Of a DNA stretch of 64,000 nt, positions 26,087-37,544 are shown piece after piece. The position numbers and the translations under genes were made by a program. Origin of the DNA: Plantago major (lineage: Eukaryota > Streptophyta > Magnoliopsida > Lamiales > Plantaginaceae); contig CM048841.1 of NCBI GenBank assembly GCA_026545765.1, forward strand, positions 4,349,712 through 4,413,711, read 5' to 3'. How positions within the stretch are numbered: the stretch's first letter is position 1; the number at the start of each line of letters is the position of its first letter. Below the pieces are notes generated by a model. That model worked only from the letters and a program-made list of their open reading frames with translations. It had not been told where the DNA came from and searched no databases.

Positions 26087-27402
26087 GGCTCTCTTTTATT
26101 CGTCTGACACTACAGAAAAAAACAGCTAAATTCGTCGCTAAAAAGCTGTCGCTAAATCCGTAGCGGCGGATAAATGGTCGTCTCTATTTTGTGCGTCGCT
26201 AGCTTTTTAGAGACGAATAACGTATCCGTCTCTAATTAGCGACGGTTAATTCCGTTGACTAAGTCGTCGCACTTAGAGACGGATACGTTATCCGTCTCTA
26301 ATTCGGGGTGGGGATTTAGCGACGGATACTTTATCTGTCGCTAAATTAGCTGTTTTTTTTAAGTAATTTAATCCAGAATATATGAATACCAAATTCGAAT
26401 ACGAATATACAATAAATCGGACGAGATCTTGACAAATCGAAAATACAATATTCAAATCGGACAATAATTTTCAATACGAATATAAAATAAATCGAATAGT
26501 TTATACAATATTCAATAATACAAAATTCAATATCCAATAATACAGTACAATATTCAATCAAATGCCGATCCAAACACGGAATCAACTAAGAGTACCTCGA
26601 ATCACAAACCTAAACACAAAACAAAACAACACAAACAAAAATGAATCAAACTGAACCAATCAATGAACTACATCTCATCCACAACACATAAACCAAAATC
26701 AGCTCACCGGAATGGTCTTCGAAACCTCAGGATTATGCTCGTCGTCATCAAACAGCTCATCGAAATCCTTCATGACGCCAACCAGGTCAACGACATCATC
26801 AAATCGTAGTCCCTGGAGTTCTAGACTACGATTGGTGGTAGGGCGGTCATGTGGTGTGGTGGTAGGGTGGTGGTGGTGTGGCGACGGGAGGTGGTGGTGG
26901 AAGGGAGATGGAAGAAGAGAGGTGGAGGAAGAGAAGAAGGAAGATGGAAGAAGTAGCGATTAGACGGCAGATCTGGATCTGGGTGTTTTTATTAGGGTTT
27001 TCAGGGTTTTAGCGATGGATAGATTTATCCGTCGCTAAATAGAGACGGATATATATATCCGTCGCTAAATTCCCCTTTCTTTCTTTTTTTTTTTTTAGTC
27101 AACTTAATTAGAGACGGATAAATCTATCCGTCGCTAATTAGAGACAGATTAGCGACGAATTAGAGACGGATTGAGCAATCGAATTAGAGACGGATTGAGC
27201 AAATTGCTCAATCCGTTGCTAAAAGTAGTGATTCGTCGCTAATTTAGAGACGGATAAAATCCTTCTTTAAATCCGTATTTAAAATCGGATTTTCTTGTAG
27301 TGTGAACATAACATAACTGGATTTATTTATAGTATAAAAAACAACTAAGTAAATTTGAAATGAACTGAAATTTATATCCTTTAAGATGAAGAGAACAGAG
27401 CC
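26087..27402. mobile_element. MITE (GGCTCTGTTCTCTTCGTC type) interrupted by a CACTA element
   Basis: The left terminus GGCTCTCTTTTATTCGTCTG (26087-26106) and the right terminus AGATGAAGAGAACAGAGCC (27384-27402) are inverted repeats of the family also seen at 58251-58421 and in part at about 58563. The CACTA insertion at 26108-27302 splits this copy. Without it the MITE would be only about 120 bp. Confidence 0.7.
26108..27302. mobile_element. Non-autonomous CACTA (En/Spm) element
   Basis: The element begins CACTACAGAAAAA and ends TTTTCTTGTAGTG, the canonical CACTA terminal motif. It is flanked by the 3-bp target duplication TGA (26105-26107 and 27303-27305). Both subterminal regions carry many direct and inverted copies of a GACGGAT/ATCCGTC unit (for example GAGACGGATACGTTATCCG), typical of transposase-binding repeats. 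At 1195 bp it has no transposase. A gene-like block on the minus strand (about 26710-26830) is described in the findings. Confidence 0.88.
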
Positions 27403-27843
27403 TAAGAACATAGTGGTTAGTTTAGTGTGTTTTTAAATTTGGGAATAATGCTATATTAACCCACAAAGTCTTGGAAAAGACGTGTATTGGTGAGAGACCT
27501 GAGAGACGGATTGATGTTCTCAAGTATATTATGTATAATATTTTAAACAATATTAGTAATGTTTTATGAGTGTACATTTTATAGCATTTGTTATGTATGT
27601 GTATATCACCGATGTTTTTAGTAAAATCTGTAACTGTAATGTTTGTCCGTCTTTTTTAATTTATTCATAATACCGACGTCTTTCAGGAAACTTACCTAAA
27701 TTAACCGACAAGTGACAACATAAAAGCAATAATGAGACGTTACTAAACAATTTTGGCATCAATCCGCTTAAAAACCCGCCTTCTTCAAATTTCACCTGGA
27801 ATTTCATTTCAGAACAAAACAAAACCCTAGCAAGCAAGGTTTA
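27403..27843 (+). promoter_or_regulatory. Upstream region of the mitochondrial carrier gene
   Basis: This is 440 bp between the nested transposon and the carrier start codon. It must contain the carrier promoter and 5' UTR (AAAACCCTAGCAAGCAAGG lies just before the ATG). I could not fix a TATA box. The nested CACTA and MITE sit within 0.5 kb of the start and could influence expression. Confidence 0.4.
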
Positions 27844-30800
27844 ATGGTTGTTACTGGCTCAACTCCCGATGATCGCTCAGCATCTCATTTCCCAAGTATC
27901 AGAAGCCATGATTTCTTCGGTAACAGTTCATTTCACAAACTCCATTTTGCATTTCACAAATTCATATGGAAATATAAAGTTGTTTGATGCTTGTCAGTCT
28001 GTATTTTCTAGTGTGGAGAGAGTTTTTGTTTGGCGCAATTGCCGGTGCTTTTGGCGAGGGAATGATGCATCCTGTTGATACGATTAAGACTCGCCTCCAA
28101 AGCCAAGCCATCTTTGATGGATTTAAGGTCTGTCGTACTTTTCAATTTCGGATCGTATTGGATTGATGATAATCATTGACGAAATCGTGAAACGAATGAT
28201 TTCTGCTTTGTTGATTTCAGAAACAGAGCAGTGGAATGCAATTGATTCGAGCTGTCTGGGCCACTGATGGCTTGACAGGTACCTGCATCATCTTCTATTA
28301 TTTGATTCATCTCAGCTGCTCATGTTCGTTTTCGATTACTCGTCTGGCTGTTCATTTGCTAGTTCGAACGTTCTGTAAGTGCTTCAATTAAGTAGATTAT
28401 TGTCTGGTAGGATTTTATAGAGGCGTAGCACCAGGAGTGATGGGCTCTCTAGCAACTGGAGCTACTTATTTTGGATTAATTGAGTCCACGAACAAATGGA
28501 TAGAAGAATATCATCCAAGCCTTGTTGGTTATTGGACGCATTTCATTGCTGGAGCAATCGGTAATATTGTATCGGTTACTTTACTTCTGCAGTTTTGCTA
28601 ACTTGAATGCTGGTGAAGACTATGATATTTCCCTATGAGTTTCTAGTGAGCCTTGAGTAACATACAAGTTATACTGTTATTTTTCAATGTTTTATAGGAG
28701 ATACACTTGGCTCGGTTATATATGTTCCTTGCGAAGTAATGAAGCAGCGTATGCAAGTTCAGGGATCCAAGAAGTATTGGGAATCTCTTGTGATAAGGGA
28801 AGGTTCTCGTGCTAAGAATGGGAAGTATATGTATGGCTACTATTCTGGAATGTTTCAGGCTGGATGTTCGATATGGAAGGAACAGGGAGTCAAGGGACTA
28901 TACGCAGGGTACATCCTATCCTATAGTAGTACTAGTACCCGATGCCTTAAGTCTGCTTACCTGCTGACTGCTGTATATTACTATTTAGTAGATACTGCAT
29001 ATCATATCCCTTGGTGTATTCAGCTGTTCAAGTATTACATTTGTTAGTACATGTCTTCATCCCATTCACGTTTACATGCCCCCATCAGATAAAGAAAATG
29101 GAAACAATTGGAACTAAGGTTTTGAATTTGATTATAAGTTTCTGATAGTGTTCATATCACATTAGCCAGTGCAAACTCCTCGGTTGCAGTATATTTTTGC
29201 AGTTGAGACCGATACTTGCATTGCATTAAACGGCATTTCAAGTAGTTTGTTAATCATGTATCGGGCATCAAAGACTCAAAGTATTGTTTTCTTTCTCTGG
29301 TCTTGAATTTGAGAGTTTTAGTTTCTCACTGCAGATATCTGTCAACACTTGCACGAGATGTGCCATTTGCTGGTCTTATGGTATGAAATCGTATGATTGA
29401 GTTTTGTTGTCATTATAAAAGTTTCTGTCATACAAGTTGTTGGTACATTTATTCAATTTGTTGACATTTTAATGAACATTTTTTGAACCGAGAACAATAA
29501 AGAGAACAATAATAGAGTTGATTGGTAGTCAGATCAGAATCTTGTGACATATTAGGACAAATGTGGAGTAGATAATTGAATTAGCATAAAATATCATCAT
29601 GATTTTCCCAAGTTCCCTAGATAGTCGAGTTTGATCACATTGTCCATTGTGCTTTATGCACTTCATCGGGCGCTTATTTACAGCAAAAGGGAGTAATAAA
29701 TGTGCGTGTGTGTGTGTGTGTGTAGCTGTCTTTTTAGCTCTGTCAACGACAAAAGCATCTGGCTTCCTTCCATGATTTTCAGTATTATAGTGCATCTTAT
29801 ATTTGGACCCAAGTTAATCGTTATCTCAATTTTCTTAGCATTTCCCATTTCTGGCTGTGCATGCCTATTTGGATGGAACACAGTTTTGTGATGGAGAATA
29901 CATGATCATCCAATGCGATACTTTTTTTGTTGGGGTGTGTGTGTGTGTGTGTTTTGTTGTTTATGTTCTGCAGTTAGCTAGTTAACATAGATGCTGAGTT
30001 CAGAAAGTACTGGTTCTTATTTTGCAGGTTACTTTCTATGAAGCCTTTAAGAATATGGCTCAATATGGGAAAAACAGACTACTTCCGGACTCAAATTTAC
30101 ACACCAATAGTACTTTCGAGGGGCTTATATTAGGAGGATTGGCTGGCGGTGTGTAATTTCTAAATTACATGGCTGATAGATATAGGCAATCTACCTATGC
30201 TATTTTCAGGATATTTTACGTAGTCTTAAAATATTGATTCAATATTTCAGGTTTAAGTGCATATCTCACTACTCCTCTGGATGTTGTGAAGACCAGATTA
30301 CAAGTACAAGGAGCGGCCACCAGGTATCATACTGTTCCAATCAATTTTTTATTTAAATATGGATATTTTATTGAACAACCAATTTTATTGTTGGATGCAT
30401 ACTGTATCATACCGTTCCAATCAGTTTTTATGGTACCATACACAAGTCTTATGCTCTGTGTTCATGGTTTTGATTCTGAACATTCTGCATTCCTGAATTT
30501 GATAACAAAGTCTGCTAAGAATTGCTTTTAAAGAAAATGTAGGTTCCTGAATTTTGCTGCTTTTTGTTAAAGGACTTGAGGAAGTCTGGAGAATTGCAAT
30601 AAATAGCAGGAAATGCCTCCCCTGGCTGATTGATTCCACCTGACCTGTTTGCTTGTTTCTGAAAACGAGTCTTCCCTGTTCTAGTTACTATTGCATATAA
30701 TTCTTACTATCGATGCCTAAGAACTAAGAAGATTAATTTGTCCTGTTCCGTCCCTGATGCATATGTTCTTCCTTCCCGGAGGATATCAAGAAATACTGTC

Positions 30801-31082
30801 TTCTTTCTTTATATTCCCTTGAAGAGTTGTAAACTTGAACAAAATGATTTTTTCCGGATATTCATATATATTTCCAGGTATAATGGTTGGTTGGATGCTG
30901 TTTGCAAGATATGGTTAGCTGGAGGAGCTAAGGGGATGTTCAGGGGTAGCATCCCTAGAATCATGTGGTATATTCCAGCTTCAGCTCTGACATTCATGAC
31001 TGTAGAATTTCTTCGGGAACATTACAGGGTCACCAACATATCAGTAGACAAAAAAGAGTCTTCCTTGCAAAAGATCTCCTGA
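27844..31082 (+). CDS. Mitochondrial substrate carrier family protein
   Basis: This is a member of the SLC25-type inner-membrane carriers, with six transmembrane helices in three repeats. Nine exons give 351 aa with consistent phases: 27844-27919, 28012-28127, 28221-28278, 28411-28560, 28698-28908, 29335-29380, 30028-30148, 30251-30323 and 30878-31082. The three repeat signatures are PVDTIK, PCEVMK and PLDVVK, each at the end of an odd-numbered helix. The sequence (VWREFL, GEGMMHPVDT, ARDVPFAGLM, WYIPASALTF) matches from memory the Arabidopsis protein At1g74240, whose substrate I do not know. Exon 2 was placed at the TAG acceptor before TGTGGAGAG because only that choice keeps phase and joins to the family start. 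It is convergent with the PPR gene, with stops 640 bp apart. Confidence 0.93.
29700..29724. repeat. GT microsatellite in carrier intron 6
   Basis: A (GT)n run of about 11 repeats lies in the intron between exons 6 and 7. A second (GT)n run of about eight repeats sits at 29935-29951. No functional role is visible. Confidence 0.8.
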
Positions 31083-31722
31083 AAGTAGGATGCATCAACA
31101 AAATCTTTTCCTATTGCTCCATTTTTAGCTGAGGGCCAACTGGTTCGGATCATATCATATCCTCTAAGTGCTAATAGATGGATACTCTGTACAAAATGTT
31201 AATGCAGATGAACACCATAGTTAGTGTTTGTAACTATAATGCAGTTCCAAAATCAAAACATTAGGTTGCATCCATAATAACTCCTAGGATATTAATTCAA
31301 GTACAATGTAAAACTGCTCCCCTGCTTATTCATCCAATGCAATCATTTGTTGCTGGTATGTCTTGCAATAGTAGGTATTATATTTCTATCAATGTGAGTT
31401 CTACCATCTTATGCAGAAGTATATCGTTTTGTGTAATCTGTTCATCTTTTGTAGTAATGTTACGTGACTAGATTGTTTTGTTTGCGTTGTGATCTTCTGG
31501 GCAATGGATTTCCAGAATGTATAGGTTTCCTTTTAAGTACGGGAGCTATACAACAGAAGAATTTGAAGTATGGGAGCTATACAACATCGTGTTCTGACAG
31601 GACAACTTTAAGCACTTACCCGCGACTACATGGCTCACTCGTATCTAGTGTGTACATGTTCAAGACTTCAAGTCGCATCATCAGCTGTTATTGCTGAGAT
31701 CGCAGGCATCTCAGGAATAAAA
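31083..31722. other. Convergent 3' ends of carrier and PPR genes
   Basis: This is the 640-bp gap between two stop codons facing each other. It holds both 3' UTRs, so the transcripts could overlap in antisense. No gene was seen. Confidence 0.5.
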
Positions 31723-34533
31723 TCACCAATAATCTTTACAAGAACATACACCATGCCGGAAGTGGTGGAAAAGGTTGGTGTCACGAACTATAATTTCCTG
31801 ATCTATAAAACCTGACACGAGCTTCATAAATTCGTGACAGTCCCCACATATGCGAAGGTTTTTGAAGATCCTAATTTTCCCACTCTTAACCTTGTTTATA
31901 AGAGCCAATCCCAAAGCTAATCTTTCACTGTGATGACGAATGTTGTCTTCTTTCTCCTTGTCAGTTACATTATGAAGCACATACTTTGTATCTGGCACAT
32001 AGCCTGCTTCTGTAAGTCCATCTCCCAACTCCTCCAACTTATGGTAAATATCGCGTAGCCTTGGATGTGATGAATCTTGCGATAAGAAGGCATGAACTTG
32101 AGAATCAATCTCAACCCAACTGCAGCCAGGTTCTTTTTTTATGCCCTTACTTGACATAGAAGCCCTAATTCTTGAAACATCAACCCACCTTCCTTTGCTA
32201 GCATATAGATTAGATAACAATATGTAATTTGAATCCTTTTGAGGTTCCATACTGAAAAGCTTCTCAGCAGCTTTTTCACCCAATTCCACATTTCCGTGGA
32301 CTCTGCATGCCGCAAGAACATACTCCCATATCAGAGCATTTGGGGCCACATCCATACGATTGATCAGCCTCTCAACCTCATCGAGCATTCCAGCCCGGCC
32401 AAGCATATCTATCATGCAAGCATAGTGCTCGACACAAGGAATGATACCGTATAATTTGCTCATGGAGTGAAAATGTCTTTTCCCTTCCTCAACTAATCCC
32501 ATGTGGCTGCAAGCTGAAAGGATGCCTATAAATGTAACACCATCAGGCAAAACTCCATGATTTATCATTGCCCTAAATGTTTGAAGGGCCTTATCTCCCC
32601 GCCCATGCTGTGAATATCTGCAAATAATTGTGTTCCATAGGACAGTGTCGACCGATTGCATGCCATCAAACAATAGTTCTGCATCATCAATATGTCCGCA
32701 TTTCCCATACATATCAACCAGTGCACTGGCTACAAACATATCAGTGGAATGACCAGCCTTTATTGCCAGGGAGTGTAATTGCCGACCATGCTCAAGGCTT
32801 GCCATCCCGGAAGAACACCTCAAACAGCTACCAAGAGCGAACTCGTTAGGCATGATACCTGCTCTCCGCATCTCATTGAAGAGACGAGCAGCCTTTTCTT
32901 CTTGATTGAATTGTGAAAAACCTGAAATGACAACCGTCCAAGGAAAGATGTCTCTCTCGCTTAACTTGTTAAAAACTATCTCAGCATCTTCCATGAGGCT
33001 ACACTTGGCGTACATGTCAAGTAAGGCAGTTCCAACATGGACATTGGATCCAAGGTTTTCCTTAATTATGTTACAATGTACTTGTTTCCCAAATTCAACA
33101 TCTAAGAGGCTCGAAGAAGTACGCAGAATGCTAATAAATGTGTACAGGTTGGGCTTGAAACCTTCTGTAAGCATCTGCCTGAAAATCCTGATTCCTTGAT
33201 AAGAATTTTCAACGTCATGGAATCCAGATAAAAGCGCATTCCAAGAAACTACATCACGATTAATCATTCCATGAAAAATCTCACACCCATCACGAATAAA
33301 TCTGAACTTCATGTACATAGCAATCAATGCATTACTCACTAATCCATTAGATTCAAAGCCAAGTTTGTATGCACAGGCATGTATGCTTTGACCATAATGT
33401 GGATCCTCCAAATCAGTAGCAGCACAAACAATACTAGCAAAGGTAAACTGATTAGGTTGGACACCAGAACGCCTCATCAAGAGAAATAATTTAGCTGCTT
33501 CTACCTTTTCCCCTTGCTGATCAAGAGCACTGATAATTGAACTCCAAGCTACTACATCAGGATCTTTAATCCACTTAAAAACTTTAAGGGCATCTTTTGC
33601 CAGTCCACATTTCGAGTACATATTAACCAGGCTACTACTCACAACATCATCAAGTTCATCGCCAATCTTGATCACCAACGAATGTATAGCATGGCCAGCT
33701 CTGAGATTACGTGAGCCAGCAACACCCTTTAAAACAATAGACAACGTATAATCACTGAACTTCATTTCAGGCTCCGACATTCTACAGAACAATCGCAACA
33801 CAGCCTCTCCATTACCTCTCTCCGCATAACCATTAAGCAAAGTATTCCACAACACCGCATTTTTCTCCGGCATCATCCAGAACATGCCATCAGCATACCC
33901 CATCTCCCCAGACTTTGTGTAAAGATCCACCAATGCAGAACCAATGTAAACATCCGAAAGCACACCATTTTTAACCACCTCAGCATGTAACTGTTTACCA
34001 AACTCCAAACGAGACGACATCGAACATCCCCTCAAAACTGTGGCCAGAGTGAACTCGTTCGGTCTCACATCTTCCCTCCTCATATCACAGAACAATTCAA
34101 GACTTTCAACACCATACCCTCGAGCCACAAAACCAGATATCAAAGCAGTCCAAGACACGACATCATTTCTATGCGGCATTTTCTCAAACACATGGTGACA
34201 AACTTCCAAAGCTCCGCACTTTGCATACAAATTAATCAGAGAAACCCATAAATGCAAATCAGGTTCAATCCCACTCCTAATAATCCTCCCATGAATCATC
34301 TTTCCCTCATTCAAACGCTTACCATTGGTGCAATTCCTCAGCATTTCAGAGTACCATTTCAGCTCACGGTTAGGAACCACAACTGAATCAGAATACCCAG
34401 AAAGGGAAGAGGCGTGACGAAGCGAATTGGGCAGATAAGTTTTGGTAATGAGTAAAGACTTGATCTTGCTACTGGGTTTTCCATGGAAATCTGTAAATAA
34501 ACCTCTAAACAGAGGTGGGTTTGATTTCTCCAT
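31723..34533 (-). CDS. PLS-class PPR protein with DYW domain
   Basis: This intronless gene encodes 936 aa. After an N-terminal stretch of about 60 residues that may be an organelle targeting peptide, a tandem array of P, L and S pentatricopeptide repeats fills most of the protein (recurring DVVSWTALISGF, LVDMYGKCG, MPNEFALGSCL types). An E/E+ region follows (LIWEYVLAACRVHGNVELG). The last 93 residues (844-936) are a complete DYW domain with the cytidine-deaminase-like zinc signature HSE (868-870) and CGDCH (from 896), ending in CSCKDYW. Members of this class bind organelle RNA one base per repeat and act in C-to-U editing. The target site cannot be read here with confidence, and I do not assign a named ortholog. 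The frame is intact. Confidence 0.95.
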   Translation of the reverse strand: MEKSNPPLFRGLFTDFHGKPSSKIKSLLITKTYLPNSLRHASSLSGYSDSVVVPNRELKWYSEMLRNCTNGKRLNEGKMIHGRIIRSGIEPDLHLWVSLINLYAKCGALEVCHHVFEKMPHRNDVVSWTALISGFVARGYGVESLELFCDMRREDVRPNEFTLATVLRGCSMSSRLEFGKQLHAEVVKNGVLSDVYIGSALVDLYTKSGEMGYADGMFWMMPEKNAVLWNTLLNGYAERGNGEAVLRLFCRMSEPEMKFSDYTLSIVLKGVAGSRNLRAGHAIHSLVIKIGDELDDVVSSSLVNMYSKCGLAKDALKVFKWIKDPDVVAWSSIISALDQQGEKVEAAKLFLLMRRSGVQPNQFTFASIVCAATDLEDPHYGQSIHACAYKLGFESNGLVSNALIAMYMKFRFIRDGCEIFHGMINRDVVSWNALLSGFHDVENSYQGIRIFRQMLTEGFKPNLYTFISILRTSSSLLDVEFGKQVHCNIIKENLGSNVHVGTALLDMYAKCSLMEDAEIVFNKLSERDIFPWTVVISGFSQFNQEEKAARLFNEMRRAGIMPNEFALGSCLRCSSGMASLEHGRQLHSLAIKAGHSTDMFVASALVDMYGKCGHIDDAELLFDGMQSVDTVLWNTIICRYSQHGRGDKALQTFRAMINHGVLPDGVTFIGILSACSHMGLVEEGKRHFHSMSKLYGIIPCVEHYACMIDMLGRAGMLDEVERLINRMDVAPNALIWEYVLAACRVHGNVELGEKAAEKLFSMEPQKDSNYILLSNLYASKGRWVDVSRIRASMSSKGIKKEPGCSWVEIDSQVHAFLSQDSSHPRLRDIYHKLEELGDGLTEAGYVPDTKYVLHNVTDKEKEDNIRHHSERLALGLALINKVKSGKIRIFKNLRICGDCHEFMKLVSGFIDQEIIVRDTNLFHHFRHGVCSCKDYW

Positions 34534-36158
34534 TGATGATGAATATGAACAGGTGGAGCTGAACCTTTTTCCAAGAAATTATAAGGAGACCATGATACAT
34601 CATATGATATGGTTTTATTTTATCCCATTTAATAAATTTATATTTATTTATTGAATAAAATAATTTATTTAATTAATAATAATATTTAAATTGGTGCATG
34701 TGGATTCGTCATCTCACGGTGGATTCAAATATATGTTCAAAATATTTTTCGAAATTTTGTATATAATTTAATATAATATTTAATAAAAACTATATATTTA
34801 GTCAATATACCAAAAATAAATTGTGAATGATATACTATTGAAAATGTAACTAATTCCACAAAGTTCCACGTAGTATTGAATTAATTTAATAAATGCTCTA
34901 TTTTAAATTTTTTATTATTTCATTTTATCTTTATATCATAAATTTATATTTTATTTTAATAAATAAAAAAATTTATTTAATTAATGGTGTGTCTTGCCAC
35001 GGCGAATTCAAATACATGTTCAAAATATTTTTCGGATTTTTGTAGATAATGTTATATGAGATTTAATAAAAACTATATACTCCTCCACTTTTTTTGTCGA
35101 GTTTTTTTCGATAATAAATTCAACTCGACTAATTAATCTCAAACAGTAATAGTAAATTATTTAATTGAACTATGTAAAGTAATCATGTAAATTTAGGGTC
35201 TAAATTTTCATTGTATACGGTTTTGAAGATTTTACAATTGCGGTTTAAAATTAATGCGTGATCAAATTAAATTTTGTTTACTGCAAAAATTTAACTTCTA
35301 AAGACGGATTGGAGTCTGTAAAATTCAATTAATTTCACAAATTCCATGTATGACTGAATGGATATGGTGAAGTTTGCCGCACTATGCTTTACGAGTTTAC
35401 GTATAATGCAAGTGCTTTGTGGGCCTCGGTCGAGTATGGGCTAAGCTAAATCTTCCCCAGTATAGTCTACTACATCACTCCAACATAAGCAGACCAAAGT
35501 CCAAACTCCAAACTAAACAAAACAAACCAGACCAATCACAACAAAAGGCCGAAGCGCTGCCTTAATCAAAAGAGGACCTCGGCAAGCTTCACTACTCGTA
35601 AGTAGTAAAATCTGTTCTTGCCTACATCATATTACAAAGTCTTATAAAAGTTCTAGTACATTTGGAAAGTCTAGAAATACCCCTTAGTTTTATATATAAA
35701 TTGTCTAATTTTTTGCTTTTGCTCGTTATACATTTTCGCAGGTCTAATACCGGGTTTGGTGTTTGAAATCCGTTCGAGTCGTAGCGGGTCTAATATAAAA
35801 GGGTCTTTTCACTCTCTTTTCCTCATTTATTCATGTTTGTTCTTCACATTCCTTTACAGCACCTCTTCCTCTCCTCCTTCACGTCTTTTTCTTCCAGATT
35901 TTTCTCTCCAATCAATCGATCTCGAGCGGTTTCGCTCTTCCAGGTTATTCTCTGCAATCAATCAGCCTCGAGCTTCAGCGACTCTTCTCTGATCGACCAA
36001 TCTAACTTATGCAAAGCAATTGGAAAAGGAAGATCAAAACCCTAATTTTTCTCTAGTTTGTAGCGGATTTAGTGAAATTAACTCCAGAAAGTTGTAGATC
36101 TTCGAGTGTTTCAGTGTTTCGCGGTGTTTGTTAATGTCAGATCGATGTTTTTCGCGAA
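34534..36158. other. Gene-free AT-rich interval
   Basis: The first few hundred bases are the upstream region of the PPR gene. They contain a diverged direct duplication (34660-35090) and a likely decayed Stowaway copy near 35081-35320. From about 35800 the DNA becomes CT-rich, like a plant 5' UTR, leading into the orphan exon at 36159. Confidence 0.4.
34660..35090. repeat. Diverged direct repeat, about 280-bp offset
   Basis: The phrases ATAATTTATTTAATTAAT, GAATTCAAATA (GATTCAAATA in copy 1), ATGTTCAAAATATTTTTCG and TTTAATAAAAACTATATA occur in the same order at about 34660-34800 and 34965-35090. This indicates an old tandem duplication in non-coding DNA. Confidence 0.65.
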
Positions 36159-36211
36159 ATGCAAGAGAAACTCGATGAAGTTCTGATCGAAATTGATTCA
36201 TCAACGTTTCA
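36159..36211 (+). other. Orphan first-exon candidate
   Basis: An ATG at 36159 opens 17 codons starting MQEKLDEVLIEID and ends in a strong donor (CA|GTAAGTAA). A CT-rich leader resembling a plant 5' UTR precedes it. No following exon was identified before the Mutator-like insertion at 36416, which may have disrupted the gene. I do not recognise the peptide. Confidence 0.3.
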
Positions 36212-36415
36212 GTAAGTAATCTCTCCGAAATCTCTTCGATTTCATCTCGATTTTTTCCATTGGTTTAGATTTACTGCTTGTTGTTTAGGATCTATGTTTC
36301 ACAAAGCCAAGCGCGTACTAGTACACGTTTTGATGAACTAATTTACTAGAAATTAACTACAGAAGTACGCAACATAGTTCATTCACCACATGTTGCTTTC
36401 ACTCAATTGTTACTT

Positions 36416-37521
36416 CAGGTTTTCTACCGTCAGTCAGGGTGTCGCCCTGACTAACGTCAGTCAGGGTGTCGACATCTGACACGTGTCCGTTGCTCTGTGT
36501 CGCCCTCAACCGTTGCTCTGTGTCGCAAAAGGTGTTGCTCTAACCGTTTTACGTCGCTCTAACCGTCTACGTTGCTTTAAATTATTTAAATAAAATATTT
36601 TTGATATATTAAAAAATTAACGCTATTAAAAAATAAAAATTAAAAATTAAAATCAAAATTAAATTAAAAATTTAAATCACCTATCTTCTTCCCCACCACC
36701 ACCGACCGCCACCGCCACCCACCACCACCGCCACCCACCGCCAATTTTTTTTTTTTTTTCCGGAGCTTCCACGCTCACGTCGAGCCATCTCCGCCACATC
36801 AAGAAGCGCATTCCATCGTTTGTTCCTCTCCTCTGGATCAGCATCAACAACAACAACAGCATCAGCATCAGCAGAAACAATGACTCTGCTCTTCTCCTCT
36901 TCTCGAACAAATTCAGTTTCAGTCGAAATCCAATAATCCCCTATTCGACTCCATTGGCAAACCAAACCTGCAATTGATCGTCTATTCAGGAAAATTCCAC
37001 AATTTAGTGGTGATTCTCAATTGGGTGTACAACTGTAGATCGGTGAAACTGAAACTCAAAAGCAACATGAAGGGAGAGAGAGATTGTGTGTAACAGTAAT
37101 CAGACACAAACCAAGAAGCAGTGGTACTACTACATCACATCCCGATTTTCAAAGTGTCTTGTAATTCTGTAAAGCACCGGCAAAAAAAAAAAAAAAAAAA
37201 AAAAATTGGCTGTCGGTGGCGGTGGGGAAGAAGATAGATGATTTAAATTTTTAATTTAATTTTGATTTTTTATTTTTTAATAGAGTTAATTTTTTAATAT
37301 ATCAAAAATATTTTATTTAAATAATTTAAAGCAACGTAGACGGTTAGAGCGACGTAAAACGGTTAGAGCAACTTTTCATGTTTAGCGACACCAACAATAA
37401 CTTTCGGTGTGCGAAATGGAACAGATTATTCGATCTCCACCGTTAAAATTTTAATCTAATGGATCAAAATAGGTGATTGACGTTAGTCAGGGCGACACCT
37501 TGACTGACGGTAGAAAGCCCC
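36416..37521. mobile_element. Mutator-like element with long TIRs and gene-like cargo
   Basis: The element is flanked by a perfect 9-bp direct repeat TTGTTACTT (36407-36415 and 37522-37530), the target size typical of Mutator. The inverted termini share TTTCTACCGTCAGTCA and GTCGCCCTGACTAACGTCA. Similarity extends, with gaps, over roughly 330 bp at each side to GGTGGGGAAGAAGATAG. The core (about 36765-37165) has no transposase but contains a minus-strand open frame of about 90 codons next to an acceptor-like site, so it could be a Pack-MULE. Confidence 0.8.
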
Positions 37522-37544
37522 TTGTTACTTTAACTCAATGGTTA

